DNA from: Loktanella sp. Alg231-35
Lineage (GTDB): Bacteria > Pseudomonadota > Alphaproteobacteria > Rhodobacterales > Rhodobacteraceae
Direction: 5' to 3'
Length of the DNA stretch: 64,000 bases
Assembly (NCBI RefSeq): GCF_900143545.1
Contig: NZ_FREV01000002.1
Span: 62,018 to 126,017, forward strand
Positions 26,066 to 34,871 of this stretch are shown here, one piece after another. Made by a program: the position numbers and the translations under genes. Each line of letters begins with the position of its first letter. Position 1 is the stretch's first letter. Below the pieces are notes generated by a model. That model had not been told where the DNA came from, did not search any database, and saw only the letters and a list, made by a program, of their open reading frames with translations.

Positions 26066-26626
26066 ATGAAGTATCTTGTATCGGTTTTGGCGTTGGCGGC
26101 TCTGCCTGCTTGTATTGGTGGTGGCGGAGGTGGAGACGTTGACCTCACGCCTAGTACACCGAGCGCGAGTATGAACACTGAGATGGGTATGACCTTGAAT
26201 GGTGCGCGTACCGGAGGATTGGATCCCCTCGTATATGACGGTCGGGTCGGTCAGATCGCGCAAAACCATGCAAACGATATGTTTGAGCGGGACTACCTAA
26301 GCATCTATGAGATGGGTAGCACTGGTTTTGGTGGGCCACGAGGTGGCGAACGAGACATGGGCGATGACTTGAATGCTGCTGGCCTTGGATGGGAACAGAT
26401 CGAGCAATTCGTGGCTGAAGGCGATAAAACCGTCGCTGTCTTGTTCGACGAATTTAGCAACCGCCCGATTGGCGGCCCCATCGAAGGTAGTATCGATCAG
26501 GGTATGGATGACGTTCTTGAACTGGCCGAATTCGAGTTCTTTGGAATTGGTAAGGCCGGGAGCGGTTCGGATCAGAAGTTTGCGCTCTTGCTAGTGCACC
26601 CGATGTCGTTCTGGTCAGACCGTTGA
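26066..26626 (+). CDS. Lipoprotein, diverged CAP-domain paralogue
   Basis: 186 residues. The lipobox is LPAC (Cys16), followed by six glycines, a flexible anchor like those of surface lipoproteins. The region 'GRVGQIAQNHANDMFERDY' lines up with '[19 protein letters not shown]' of the next gene, so the two are paralogues. Here the later CAP signatures (GENIA and the 'W..SPGH' block) have decayed or been replaced, and cysteines other than the lipid-bearing one are absent. Ribosome site TTGGAGGGG is strong. Divergent from the SLAM-like gene with about 200 bases between. Function unknown; probably envelope or cell surface. Confidence 0.75.
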   Translation: MKYLVSVLALAALPACIGGGGGGDVDLTPSTPSASMNTEMGMTLNGARTGGLDPLVYDGRVGQIAQNHANDMFERDYLSIYEMGSTGFGGPRGGERDMGDDLNAAGLGWEQIEQFVAEGDKTVAVLFDEFSNRPIGGPIEGSIDQGMDDVLELAEFEFFGIGKAGSGSDQKFALLLVHPMSFWSDR

Positions 26627-26810
26627 GCTTATCGCCGGGGCTGGCCGGACCATAGGGGCTTTGGGATTATCCCAGCTTGATTTAACCAGTTTCCGCCTTC
26701 CCACCATGCCAAAACGGCATAAGCCTGCCGAACCTGCGTCCTTCGGGAACTGATGTTGTGTGACCCGTTCCGCCTGTTTTAGGCCAGTAACGCAACATGA
26801 GGGAATCACC

Positions 26811-27311
26811 ATGAAAAACCGTATTTTTTGCGCCGCCGCCATCTGTATGACTGCCGCCTGTATGGGTTCTGGTGGTTCTAGTGGTTCAGGTGGCTCCTCC
26901 GTCGAGGCCTCTATGACGGCGATGGACAATTCTACGGACCGTAGTTTTGGCGGAATGCTCAACAGTGTGCGGTCAGCGAATGGGGCCAATAGCGTAACAT
27001 ATGATGCCCGTCTGGGTGTGGCTGCGCAAACGCATGCGAATGATATGTTGACCAACAATTTCTTTAGTCACCAAGGCAGCGATGGCTCGAATGCAGGTCA
27101 ACGTATTCAACGCGCCGGCTATAACTGGCGTACTTGGGGCGAAAACATCGCGCAAGGCCAACAGAGCGAAGAAGCAGCACTGCGTGCCTGGGTGAATTCA
27201 CCGGGTCACCAGAGCAACAACGTGAACCCCAATTTTGAAGATTTCGCCCTCGCGCGCGCTGGTTCGGGTCGTAATCTCTATTGGGTGCTCGTCCTCGCCT
27301 CAGAGAGCTAG
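26811..27311 (+). CDS. CAP (SCP/PR-1) domain lipoprotein
   Basis: 166 residues. The lipobox is TAAC (Cys17), then '[13 protein letters not shown]', a Gly/Ser linker, and a complete CAP domain: '[20 protein letters not shown]', 'WGENIAQGQ', '[20 protein letters not shown]'. The His pair and Glu typical of the CAP cavity are present. Bacterial CAP proteins are secreted and poorly understood; some bind lipids or act on envelope targets. ATG 26811 is preferred over 26760 because the signal peptide starts there and GAGGGAATCACC precedes it. With its upstream paralogue it is a candidate client of the SLAM-like barrel. Confidence 0.86.
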   Translation: MKNRIFCAAAICMTAACMGSGGSSGSGGSSVEASMTAMDNSTDRSFGGMLNSVRSANGANSVTYDARLGVAAQTHANDMLTNNFFSHQGSDGSNAGQRIQRAGYNWRTWGENIAQGQQSEEAALRAWVNSPGHQSNNVNPNFEDFALARAGSGRNLYWVLVLASES

Positions 27312-28093
27312 GCAAGCGGATCGTCCGCGATATCGCGGGTTGGTACGTTCTCGGGTTTCGGTTTGGGTTTTGCGATCCCTTCTAGCGCTTTGAGCGGTTT
27401 GCGCACGGCCTCGGTCAGGCCGGGCCGGGATGGTGCTGCCATTTGTTTGCTGACCTCAATCATCAACACACCCCCTGCTGCGATCACCGGCAGGTTATGC
27501 CCCACTCGTTCCAGAAATCCGGCTGACTTGCGCCAGACCCTAAGTGCCGAAGGCGGCTGATACAGCGTTGATAGCGTTCGTTCCGTCACGAAGCGGTGTT
27601 TGCGCAGTTGCGCCTCTAGTTGGCTAAGCGAGTAGGGTCGCCCAAAGCCAAATGGTGTCTGATCCGACCGTGACCACAGCCCCGCCCGGTTTGGTACGAT
27701 AAACACCGCCCGCCCGCCGGGGCCAAGCACACGCCAGGCTTCCTCAAGCAAGGATGATGGCTGTTCGGTTGTCTCCAACCCGTGCAGCATCACCAGTTTG
27801 TCCACATGTCCGGTTTCAATCGGCCATAACGTATCTTCGCAAAGCACGCTGACGTTTTGCCCATCTGCAGGCCATGGCATCACCCCCTGCGGCCCCGGCA
27901 TCAGCCCGATCACCCGGCGTGCATCTTTCAGGAAGGGCCGCAACAAGGGCACGGCAAAGCCAAAGCCCACAACCATCTGCCCCTTTGCCTCGGGCCACAT
28001 GGTCACCAGTTCATCACGGATCACCTTTTGCGCGGCCCGCCCAAGCGCGCTGCGATAGTAGAACTTTCGCAGATCCAAAACATCGAGGTGCAT
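27308..28093 (-). CDS. Class I SAM-dependent methyltransferase
   Basis: 261 residues. A Rossmann methyltransferase of the Methyltransf_11 type: motif I region '[18 protein letters not shown]', acidic loop after '[10 protein letters not shown]', post-motif '[12 protein letters not shown]' and '[21 protein letters not shown]'. Motif I is irregular (GFGFAVP rather than GCGTG), as in many Rhodobacterales copies next to gloB. The substrate is unknown. It is divergent from gloB with 63 bases between, so they probably share a regulatory region. Its stop overlaps the end of the CAP lipoprotein gene by four bases. Confidence 0.78.
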   Translation of the reverse strand: MHLDVLDLRKFYYRSALGRAAQKVIRDELVTMWPEAKGQMVVGFGFAVPLLRPFLKDARRVIGLMPGPQGVMPWPADGQNVSVLCEDTLWPIETGHVDKLVMLHGLETTEQPSSLLEEAWRVLGPGGRAVFIVPNRAGLWSRSDQTPFGFGRPYSLSQLEAQLRKHRFVTERTLSTLYQPPSALRVWRKSAGFLERVGHNLPVIAAGGVLMIEVSKQMAAPSRPGLTEAVRKPLKALEGIAKPKPKPENVPTRDIADDPLA

Positions 28094-28156
28094 TGCGGTT
28101 TAGCGCTCCTTGGGCAAAGCTACTTTCGCAACATATCAAGCAAAGGCCGTATTTCC

Positions 28157-28930
28157 ATGCCAAAGACATCTGCGATTGAATTGGTCACCGTGCCGTGCCT
28201 GCGCGACAACTATGCTTATCTGGTCCATAACACCCAAACGGGCGAGACCGCGCTGATCGATGCCCCCGAAGCCGCACCGATTCAGGCCGCATTGGACGCG
28301 CGGGGGTGGGTGCTGAACGATATCCTGATCACCCATCATCATGATGATCATATTGCTGGCGTTGCCGCATTGCGCGGAACTGCCCGTGTCATTGGTGCCG
28401 CCGCAGATGCCCATCGCTTGCCCGATCTTGATCTGGCGGTGCGTGAAGGCGACGTCGTCACAGTTTGCGGTCAGGCCACCCATGTGATGGATGTTTCAGG
28501 CCATACCATCGGCCATATCGCCTTTCACATGCCGAGTGCCGGGCTTGCCTTTACCGCCGATAGCCTAATGGCGCTGGGCTGTGGCCGCCTGTTTGAGGGT
28601 ACGCCCGCCCAGATGTGGGACAGTATGCAAAAACTGCGCGCCCTGCCCGACAATACGGTGATTTGTTCCGGCCATGAATACACCGCCGCCAATGCCCGGT
28701 TTGCAGCAACCCTTGATCCTGATAATCCTGACCTTATCTCTCGTATCAAGGCAATCACAAAGGCCCGCGATGCGGGTCAGCCGACTGTCCCATCAAGCCT
28801 TTCCGAAGAGAAACGCACAAACCCCTTCCTGCGCGCTGATGATCCGGCGTTCAAGGCTGCGCTGGGCATGGCAGATGCATCAAATGCAGAGGTCTTTGCA
28901 CATGTCCGGGCCAGCAAAGACAAATTTTGA
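28157..28930 (+). CDS. gloB: Hydroxyacylglutathione hydrolase (glyoxalase II)
   Basis: 257 residues of the metallo-beta-lactamase fold. The metal motif THHHDDH is at about 54-60, with further ligands in 'DVSGHTIGHIAF', 'FTADSLMALGCGRLFEG' and 'CSGHEYTAANARF'. The C-terminal helical glutathione-binding part 'PSSLSEEKRTNPFLR' is complete. It hydrolyses S-lactoylglutathione to lactate and glutathione in methylglyoxal detoxification. The ATG at 28157 is used; the longer frame runs antisense through the methyltransferase. Confidence 0.95.
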   Translation: MPKTSAIELVTVPCLRDNYAYLVHNTQTGETALIDAPEAAPIQAALDARGWVLNDILITHHHDDHIAGVAALRGTARVIGAAADAHRLPDLDLAVREGDVVTVCGQATHVMDVSGHTIGHIAFHMPSAGLAFTADSLMALGCGRLFEGTPAQMWDSMQKLRALPDNTVICSGHEYTAANARFAATLDPDNPDLISRIKAITKARDAGQPTVPSSLSEEKRTNPFLRADDPAFKAALGMADASNAEVFAHVRASKDKF

Positions 28931-29112
28931 CCATCTTGCTGTGCTGTAGTGCCAAAAGACGGGTCAAATCACGGGCTTCACAAGATTTGTGATGCCGAAA
29001 TGAAAAAAAGTCCTTGAAGGTTGGCGAATAAAACCAAACTTTAAAGATATAAGGCCACGGTTGGTGCAAGCCCAAGGCAAGCATCGACCCCCGATATGAA
29101 GGAGCACGGAAC

Positions 29113-31440
29113 GTGCCATCATTTTCGACCACATTAGAGCAGTCCATTCATGGCGCCCTTGCGCTGGCAAATGAACGCAAACACGAACTTGCCACGCTGG
29201 AGCATTTGCTTTTGGCGTTGATTGACGAGCCTGATGCCACCCGCGTCATGCGCGCCTGTTCGGTCAATCTGGATGATTTGCGCAAGGATCTGGAAGATTT
29301 TATCGAAGATGACCTTTCTACCCTCATCACGGATGTTGAAGGGTCAGAAGCCGTGCCCACGGCAGCGTTCCAGCGCGTTATTCAGCGTGCGGCGATCCAC
29401 GTTCAATCCTCTGGCCGCAGTGAAGTGACCGGTGCCAACGTATTGGTCGCGATCTTTGCAGAACGTGAAAGCAACGCCGCCTACTTCCTGCAAGGGCAGG
29501 ATATGACCCGCTATGATGCGGTGAACTTCATTGCCCATGGCGTAGCCAAAGACCCCGCCTTTGGTGAGGCGCGCCCTGTGACCGGTTCCACTGAGGAGGG
29601 TGAGACGATTGCGCCCAGTGAAGCTGGTGAAGAAAAGGAAAGCGCGCTTGCGAAATACTGCGTCGATCTGAATGCCAAGGCGACCAAGGGTGATGTTGAT
29701 CCCTTGATCGGCCGCGCGCATGAGGTGGAACGCTGCATCCAGGTGCTGTGCCGCCGTCGCAAGAACAACCCATTATTGGTAGGTGATCCGGGTGTTGGTA
29801 AAACCGCGATTGCGGAAGGTTTGGCCTTTAAGATCGTGAATGGCGAAACGCCAGAGGTGCTATCGAAGGCAACGATCTATTCGCTTGATATGGGCGCATT
29901 GCTGGCTGGTACACGTTATCGCGGTGATTTTGAGGAACGCCTAAAGGCTGTGATGACCGAGATGGAAGAACATCCTGATGCGGTGCTGTTCATCGACGAA
30001 ATCCATACCGTGATCGGCGCTGGTGCGACCTCTGGTGGTGCCATGGATGCGTCCAACCTGCTGAAACCAGCGTTGCAGGGTGGCAAGCTGCGCTGCATGG
30101 GATCGACCACATATAAGGAATTCCGCCAGCACTTTGAAAAGGACCGCGCGTTGTCACGCCGGTTCCAGAAGATTGACGTGAAAGAGCCTTCGGTCCCTGA
30201 CTCAATCAAGATTTTGCAGGGTTTGAAGCCCTATTTCGAAGAGCATCACAGTATCAAATACACGGCGGATGCGATCAAAACTGCTGTGGAACTGTCGGCG
30301 CGTTATATTAACGACCGGAAATTGCCCGATAAGGCGATTGACGTGATTGATGAAGCGGGTGCGGCACAGCATCTGGTCGCTGAAAGCAAACGTCGTAAGA
30401 CGATCGGTACGAAAGAGATCGAGAATGTCGTGGCGAAGATTGCACGCATTCCGCCTAAGAACGTGTCGAAAGACGATGCAGAAGTTCTCAAGGATCTTGA
30501 GAAATCTTTGAAGCGCGTTGTCTTTGGTCAGGATACGGCGATTGAAGCCCTGTCGTCTGCGATCAAACTGGCGCGTGCGGGGCTACGTGAACCTGAAAAG
30601 CCGATTGGCAACTACCTGTTCGCGGGCCCAACCGGCGTAGGTAAGACCGAAGTGGCAAAGCAACTGGCCGATACGCTGGGTGTAGAGCTGATGCGCTTTG
30701 ACATGTCTGAGTATATGGAAAAGCACGCCGTTTCGCGCCTGATTGGTGCGCCTCCCGGCTATGTCGGGTTTGACCAAGGCGGCATGCTGACCGATGGCGT
30801 CGATCAGAACCCGCACTGCGTGCTGCTGCTCGATGAGATGGAGAAGGCGCACCCTGACGTCTACAACATCTTGTTGCAGGTGATGGACCACGGAAAACTG
30901 ACCGATCACAACGGGCGCACTACCGATTTCCGCAATGTGATCATCATCATGACGTCGAATGCGGGTGCGGCTGAAATGTCGAAGAACGCGTTGGGCTTTG
31001 GCCGTGAAACCCGAGAGGGCGAAGATACCGCCGCGATTGAGCGGACGTTCACGCCAGAATTCCGCAATCGTTTGGATGCGGTGATCAGCTTTGGCGCGCT
31101 GCCGAAACCGGTGATCATGCAGGTCGTTGAAAAGTTTGTGCTGCAACTTGAGGCGCAGCTGATTGATCGCAACGTGCATATTGAACTGACAACGGGCGCG
31201 GCTGAATGGCTGGCCGACAAAGGCTATGATGAAAAAATGGGTGCGCGTCCGTTGGGCCGCGTCATTCAGGAATACATCAAAAAACCGCTCGCGGAAGAGT
31301 TGCTCTTTGGCAAACTGGTCAAAGGTGGCATCGTCAAGGTTGGTGTCAAGAAAGGCGAGCTGGACCTCAAGTATGAAGCGCCTGCACAGGGCCGGATTAC
31401 GGGTGGTGGAGATAAGCCGCCGTTGCTGACCGCGGATTGA
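29113..31440 (+). CDS. clpA: ATP-dependent Clp protease ATP-binding subunit ClpA
   Basis: 775 residues. The N-domain (double Clp repeat) spans 1-145. AAA1 has Walker A 'GDPGVGKTAIAEG' and 'VLFIDEIHTVIGAG'. AAA2 has 'GPTGVGKTEVAKQLADTLGV' and 'VLLLDEMEKAHPDV'. The absence of a ClpB-type middle coiled coil marks it as ClpA, the unfoldase partner of ClpP. The start codon is GTG, with AAGGAGCAC about eight bases before it. ClpS, often encoded just upstream, is not in the 182-base leader. A terminator follows. Confidence 0.96.
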   Translation: MPSFSTTLEQSIHGALALANERKHELATLEHLLLALIDEPDATRVMRACSVNLDDLRKDLEDFIEDDLSTLITDVEGSEAVPTAAFQRVIQRAAIHVQSSGRSEVTGANVLVAIFAERESNAAYFLQGQDMTRYDAVNFIAHGVAKDPAFGEARPVTGSTEEGETIAPSEAGEEKESALAKYCVDLNAKATKGDVDPLIGRAHEVERCIQVLCRRRKNNPLLVGDPGVGKTAIAEGLAFKIVNGETPEVLSKATIYSLDMGALLAGTRYRGDFEERLKAVMTEMEEHPDAVLFIDEIHTVIGAGATSGGAMDASNLLKPALQGGKLRCMGSTTYKEFRQHFEKDRALSRRFQKIDVKEPSVPDSIKILQGLKPYFEEHHSIKYTADAIKTAVELSARYINDRKLPDKAIDVIDEAGAAQHLVAESKRRKTIGTKEIENVVAKIARIPPKNVSKDDAEVLKDLEKSLKRVVFGQDTAIEALSSAIKLARAGLREPEKPIGNYLFAGPTGVGKTEVAKQLADTLGVELMRFDMSEYMEKHAVSRLIGAPPGYVGFDQGGMLTDGVDQNPHCVLLLDEMEKAHPDVYNILLQVMDHGKLTDHNGRTTDFRNVIIIMTSNAGAAEMSKNALGFGRETREGEDTAAIERTFTPEFRNRLDAVISFGALPKPVIMQVVEKFVLQLEAQLIDRNVHIELTTGAAEWLADKGYDEKMGARPLGRVIQEYIKKPLAEELLFGKLVKGGIVKVGVKKGELDLKYEAPAQGRITGGGDKPPLLTAD

Positions 31441-31460
31441 CCCTGAACAGATAGAGATGG

Positions 31461-31495
31461 AAAAGCCACCGCATCTTTGATGCGGTGGCTTTTTT
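31461..31495 (+). terminator. Rho-independent terminator after clpA
   Basis: An 11-bp perfect GC-rich stem (31465-31475 with 31479-31489) has a TTT loop, A-rich flank on the left and TTTTTT on the right. It sits 21 bases after the clpA stop. Confidence 0.93.
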
Positions 31496-31577
31496 GGTGC
31501 GTTCGCGCACCATATAGATATTGCGTCACCGGAGCCTTCGCCTCAGGCTTATCCTGATTGGGATAGAGGGGATCGTC

Positions 31578-32507
31578 ATGACACCGCAGAATGGTCATTT
31601 GCCACAGGCAGGCGGGCGCGTCTTTCTGGCGTATGTCGGTATGGAAACGGACCTGATATTCAATCAGGGGATCGATCTGCCGGGTTTTGCGTCTTTTCCG
31701 CTGCTGGAAACAGAGGACGGACGCAGGCGTCTGCGCGGGTACTGCACTGATATGATCAGCCTGGCGCGTGCTCATAACCTTGGCGTCATACTTGAGAGCC
31801 CCACGTGGGTGGCGAATCGCGACCGCGGCGCGGCGATCGGTTATGATCTGCAAACCTTGGCCCAAAGGAACAGGCAGGGGGTTGCGCTGATGGCTGATGC
31901 CAGAGCAGGAGAAGACGACGTTCCGATCATCATTAGCGCAAATGTCGGCCCCCGAAGTGATGCCTATGCGCCTGCGGCGCAGATGTCAGCCGAAGATGCT
32001 GAATACTATCACGCTGAACAGATCGGCATTTTGTCCGAGACGGAGGTGGATGTGATCAGTGGCTACACGCTCGCCTATCCAGAGGAAGCCATCGGCATTG
32101 TCCGCGCCGCGCAGCAGTCACAATTGCCGGTCATTATTTCCTTCACCGTGGAAACAGATGGCTGCCTGCCGACCGGCATGCCCATCGGCAACGCGATTGA
32201 GGCCGTGGATGCGGCGACCGAGGGCTATGCCTCATACTTCATGATCAACTGCGCCCATCCTGACCATATAGCAGGAACGCTGACAGGGCAGGCTTGGATG
32301 AAACGTCTGCGGGGTGTGGTCGCCAACGCATCGCGATGCAGCCACGCAGAATTAGATAAGGCAGAGGTCCTTGATGACGGCAACCCGGAAGAACTGGGTC
32401 AGCAACTCGCCGAGATCCATCGCAAACACCCCGCCATTGCTGTTCTTGGGGGGTGTTGTGGTACGGACTTGCGACATATGAAGCAGATCGCCCAAGCGGT
32501 GGCCTGA
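31578..32507 (+). CDS. Homocysteine S-methyltransferase family protein
   Basis: 309 residues, a zinc-dependent TIM barrel. The zinc cysteines are in 'FMINCAHPDH' and 'AVLGGCCGTDLRHM'. The N-terminal 'GMETDLIFNQGIDLPGFASF' takes the place of the usual 'DGGmgT' loop. It resembles betaine- or S-methylmethionine-homocysteine methyltransferases (MmuM/BHMT-like), and it could use a methylated sulfonium or betaine donor, both common in marine bacteria. ATG 31578 follows AGAGGGGATCGTC; the 19-residue upstream extension in the same frame lacks such a site. The convergent downstream gene ends three bases away. Confidence 0.85.
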   Translation: MTPQNGHLPQAGGRVFLAYVGMETDLIFNQGIDLPGFASFPLLETEDGRRRLRGYCTDMISLARAHNLGVILESPTWVANRDRGAAIGYDLQTLAQRNRQGVALMADARAGEDDVPIIISANVGPRSDAYAPAAQMSAEDAEYYHAEQIGILSETEVDVISGYTLAYPEEAIGIVRAAQQSQLPVIISFTVETDGCLPTGMPIGNAIEAVDAATEGYASYFMINCAHPDHIAGTLTGQAWMKRLRGVVANASRCSHAELDKAEVLDDGNPEELGQQLAEIHRKHPAIAVLGGCCGTDLRHMKQIAQAVA

Positions 32508-32509
32508 CC

Positions 32510-33160
32510 CTAGTCGTTGTCTGACACACCCGCCCCAGCCCCAAGGCGCCGGGATGCTTCGGTTGCGGGGGCGTAGGTCCGTTGTGCAAAGTCGTTCAGT
32601 GTGGCCCAAGCGCCTGGGCTGACCTCTCCACGCGACAGAGGCTGAGAAAACGCACCAGTGGCAGTAGTCACTTGTGCGCAGGACAATTGCGGGGTTTTTG
32701 TGACTAGCAGCGCGTCGTCCGCGTCAGAAATGCCTAGCCCATTGCCGTCCGTCACAACACGCATTCCACCCCATGACACACCAACCTGCGCCTTGATGTG
32801 CATCGCGGCCCAAGCGGCAAAGGGCACCACCAGCAACGGATAGCTGACATCGCGCATGGTGATATCGGTGCCGGCCGCCAATCGCTCTGCGTAATCGTTC
32901 AGGGCCGCGCCGCTGATCAAGGGGCAAAGCGCGCCGTTGGACGCATGCCACACGTCATCTAGATCACCCGGTGCGACCTGATCCGATGCAACGCCATCAT
33001 TCTGACCAAGAAGCCCCGCAAGTGCTTCGCCACCCGGCAACCCGTGCGAGGTGAGCCAGCGCACCGCCTTTGCGGCCTCTTCGGATATGCCCCAGGATAA
33101 CCCGCCGCCGCGAGCGGCCCGTTTGGCCAAGGCCTCTATTTCATTGAGAGAGTAACTCAT
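32510..33160 (-). CDS. DUF3726-like conserved protein of unknown function
   Basis: 216 residues. The N-terminus 'MSYSLNEIEALAKRAARGGG' with 'EEAAKAVRWL' recalls family DUF3726 (recognised from memory, not checked). No catalytic motif is known. Mostly alpha/beta with alanine-rich helices, no signal peptide and no membrane helix, so cytosolic. It is the last gene of a four-gene operon, and its start overlaps the stop of the 567-residue protein by four bases (ATGA). It probably acts with those neighbours on one substrate. Confidence 0.7.
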   Translation of the reverse strand: MSYSLNEIEALAKRAARGGGLSWGISEEAAKAVRWLTSHGLPGGEALAGLLGQNDGVASDQVAPGDLDDVWHASNGALCPLISGAALNDYAERLAAGTDITMRDVSYPLLVVPFAAWAAMHIKAQVGVSWGGMRVVTDGNGLGISDADDALLVTKTPQLSCAQVTTATGAFSQPLSRGEVSPGAWATLNDFAQRTYAPATEASRRLGAGAGVSDND

Positions 33161-34860
33161 GATGTCTCAACAGCACCGTTTGGGTAGGGCCAAAGATCAG
33201 CGTCGCGCGATTGCAGCTCTTCGGGGTAGGGCGCGTTGCCGAACATGCAGATTCGCACCCAACGGTCCGAGCGTGGATCAAAATGCATCGCACCAAAGAA
33301 CGACAGTTTACAGCGCAGCATATCGATAGGCAGCAGATCCGATCCGATAGTGTTGTCGCGAATTTCGGCATAGGGCGCGCGCGCGACGATCTGCGCGCGC
33401 CTGACCGTATGGCGATGCTCTGGGCAGGCAAGCAGGAAGCCCGCGATGGCGTCATCAGGTGCCCAATCGGCAAGGGCAGTGCGCAGTGCCGCTGCATCTC
33501 TGCCGGGGGCCAGTGGTTGTTCGTATGGTGCGATGGGTTCTTCGAACCGTTCACCTAAACGCGGTTCCAGCTTTTCGGCAGAGACATACCATGCGCGGGC
33601 GCAGTGCTCTTTGGCGTTCCAATCAACGTCGAGCGCCCAGTCGTAGGCATCATCCAAGACGGTTTTTAGCTTGCCAACAGACATTGTTCCATCAATGCGG
33701 AATGTGTCGGTTTGGGTGTGGGCCATCGTGTCGGCCAAATCGTCAACGATGTTACCGTAGGGTTCCAGCATCAGTGACGCGAGGCATTCCTGAGCATCAA
33801 CGCCAAGATGACCGGCGGCCCATTGGTACAGGCGATCCCAGGGGTGATCAGACTGCAAATCAGCGCTGTTCACATGTGCGGTTAGTGTCGCCAAATCCTG
33901 CCGCAATTCATCCAGTTTCTCAATCTGGATGGGGTGTTCGGACCGCCACAGCGCCGCAGATTGTACAGAGCGCGCTAGCAGATCGGTGAACAGCCGGGTA
34001 TCGGCGACAGTTGCCGTTGCCAGACTACGCACCCGTGCGATTGCCTCTTCTCGGGCGGCGATCCAGTTGTTGAACAGCATTGGGTGATTGACGATGAATG
34101 GTGCCATGCCAAGCCCGGTCGAGTTGCCGATTCCCATGCTGCGCGCCGTTTCGGGGCTAAGCGTTGCGGTGCGGTCGCCACCTTTTAGGTTTGCCATATG
34201 CTGCATCAGATCGCGCACGTAAGTGCGGGTGAGGAAGACCGAGAGCATCTCGATCTGGAACGGCGCCGCGCATTCAGGACGTCCTGCGATCACCTCACGG
34301 TCGGCAGCGCCCAGTTTGCCAGACCCATAGACCGCCGTTGTGCGCATCAAGTAGCCAACCTTGGCCACCTCGGCCGGATCGGGCTGCTGTCCATCGGCAA
34401 GGCAGGACACCATATAGTCCCAGAGCCGCACGGATCGGTTGGCCCGCGACACAGAAAGTTCGGATTCGGTGACACGTCCTGCCTCTTGCAGAGGGATATT
34501 CGCGCGCAGGCGTTCGATATCGGCGTCGGTTGGCACGCCGTCAAACATGGTGAAAGTGCTGTCCCAAGCCTCTGCGATCACCCGGTCTGATCGTTTTTCT
34601 GCTGGCAGATCATGGGCAAATGCCACAAGCGAATAGGTTCGATCAGGCGTATGCGTGCAATAGATCGCGTGTCCAACACCTTTTGCATCAATCTCGAAAA
34701 CTGGCCGTGAAAAGGTCCAGGCTTCGCGCTTCATCCGCCGGGTGAGGATCCGCATGAACGACAGGCGCGACTGGTGAAAGGACCCAAGACGCGCAAGCCG
34801 CATGACCGTTGCCGGGTCGCGCTGCGGGATGTCTGATGCAGGGTTCAGAGCTGCGCCCAT
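33157..34860 (-). CDS. Conserved 567-residue protein of unknown function
   Basis: No known family is recognised. It is soluble and lacks a signal peptide. It begins with a helical stretch rich in Arg/Met ('RLSFMRILTRRMKREAW'). A middle block reads 'KVGYLMRTTAVYGSGKLG', and a well-conserved-looking C-terminus carries 'LSFFGAMHFDPRSDRWVRIC'. The ATG at 34860 is chosen since AAAGGA lies six bases before it; the GTG at 34875 is an alternative that would overlap the M19 gene. Tightly packed between an M19-type protein and the DUF3726-like gene, it likely serves the same pathway. Confidence 0.72.
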   Translation of the reverse strand: MGAALNPASDIPQRDPATVMRLARLGSFHQSRLSFMRILTRRMKREAWTFSRPVFEIDAKGVGHAIYCTHTPDRTYSLVAFAHDLPAEKRSDRVIAEAWDSTFTMFDGVPTDADIERLRANIPLQEAGRVTESELSVSRANRSVRLWDYMVSCLADGQQPDPAEVAKVGYLMRTTAVYGSGKLGAADREVIAGRPECAAPFQIEMLSVFLTRTYVRDLMQHMANLKGGDRTATLSPETARSMGIGNSTGLGMAPFIVNHPMLFNNWIAAREEAIARVRSLATATVADTRLFTDLLARSVQSAALWRSEHPIQIEKLDELRQDLATLTAHVNSADLQSDHPWDRLYQWAAGHLGVDAQECLASLMLEPYGNIVDDLADTMAHTQTDTFRIDGTMSVGKLKTVLDDAYDWALDVDWNAKEHCARAWYVSAEKLEPRLGERFEEPIAPYEQPLAPGRDAAALRTALADWAPDDAIAGFLLACPEHRHTVRRAQIVARAPYAEIRDNTIGSDLLPIDMLRCKLSFFGAMHFDPRSDRWVRICMFGNAPYPEELQSRDADLWPYPNGAVETS

Positions 34861-34871
34861 GATGTGTCCTT

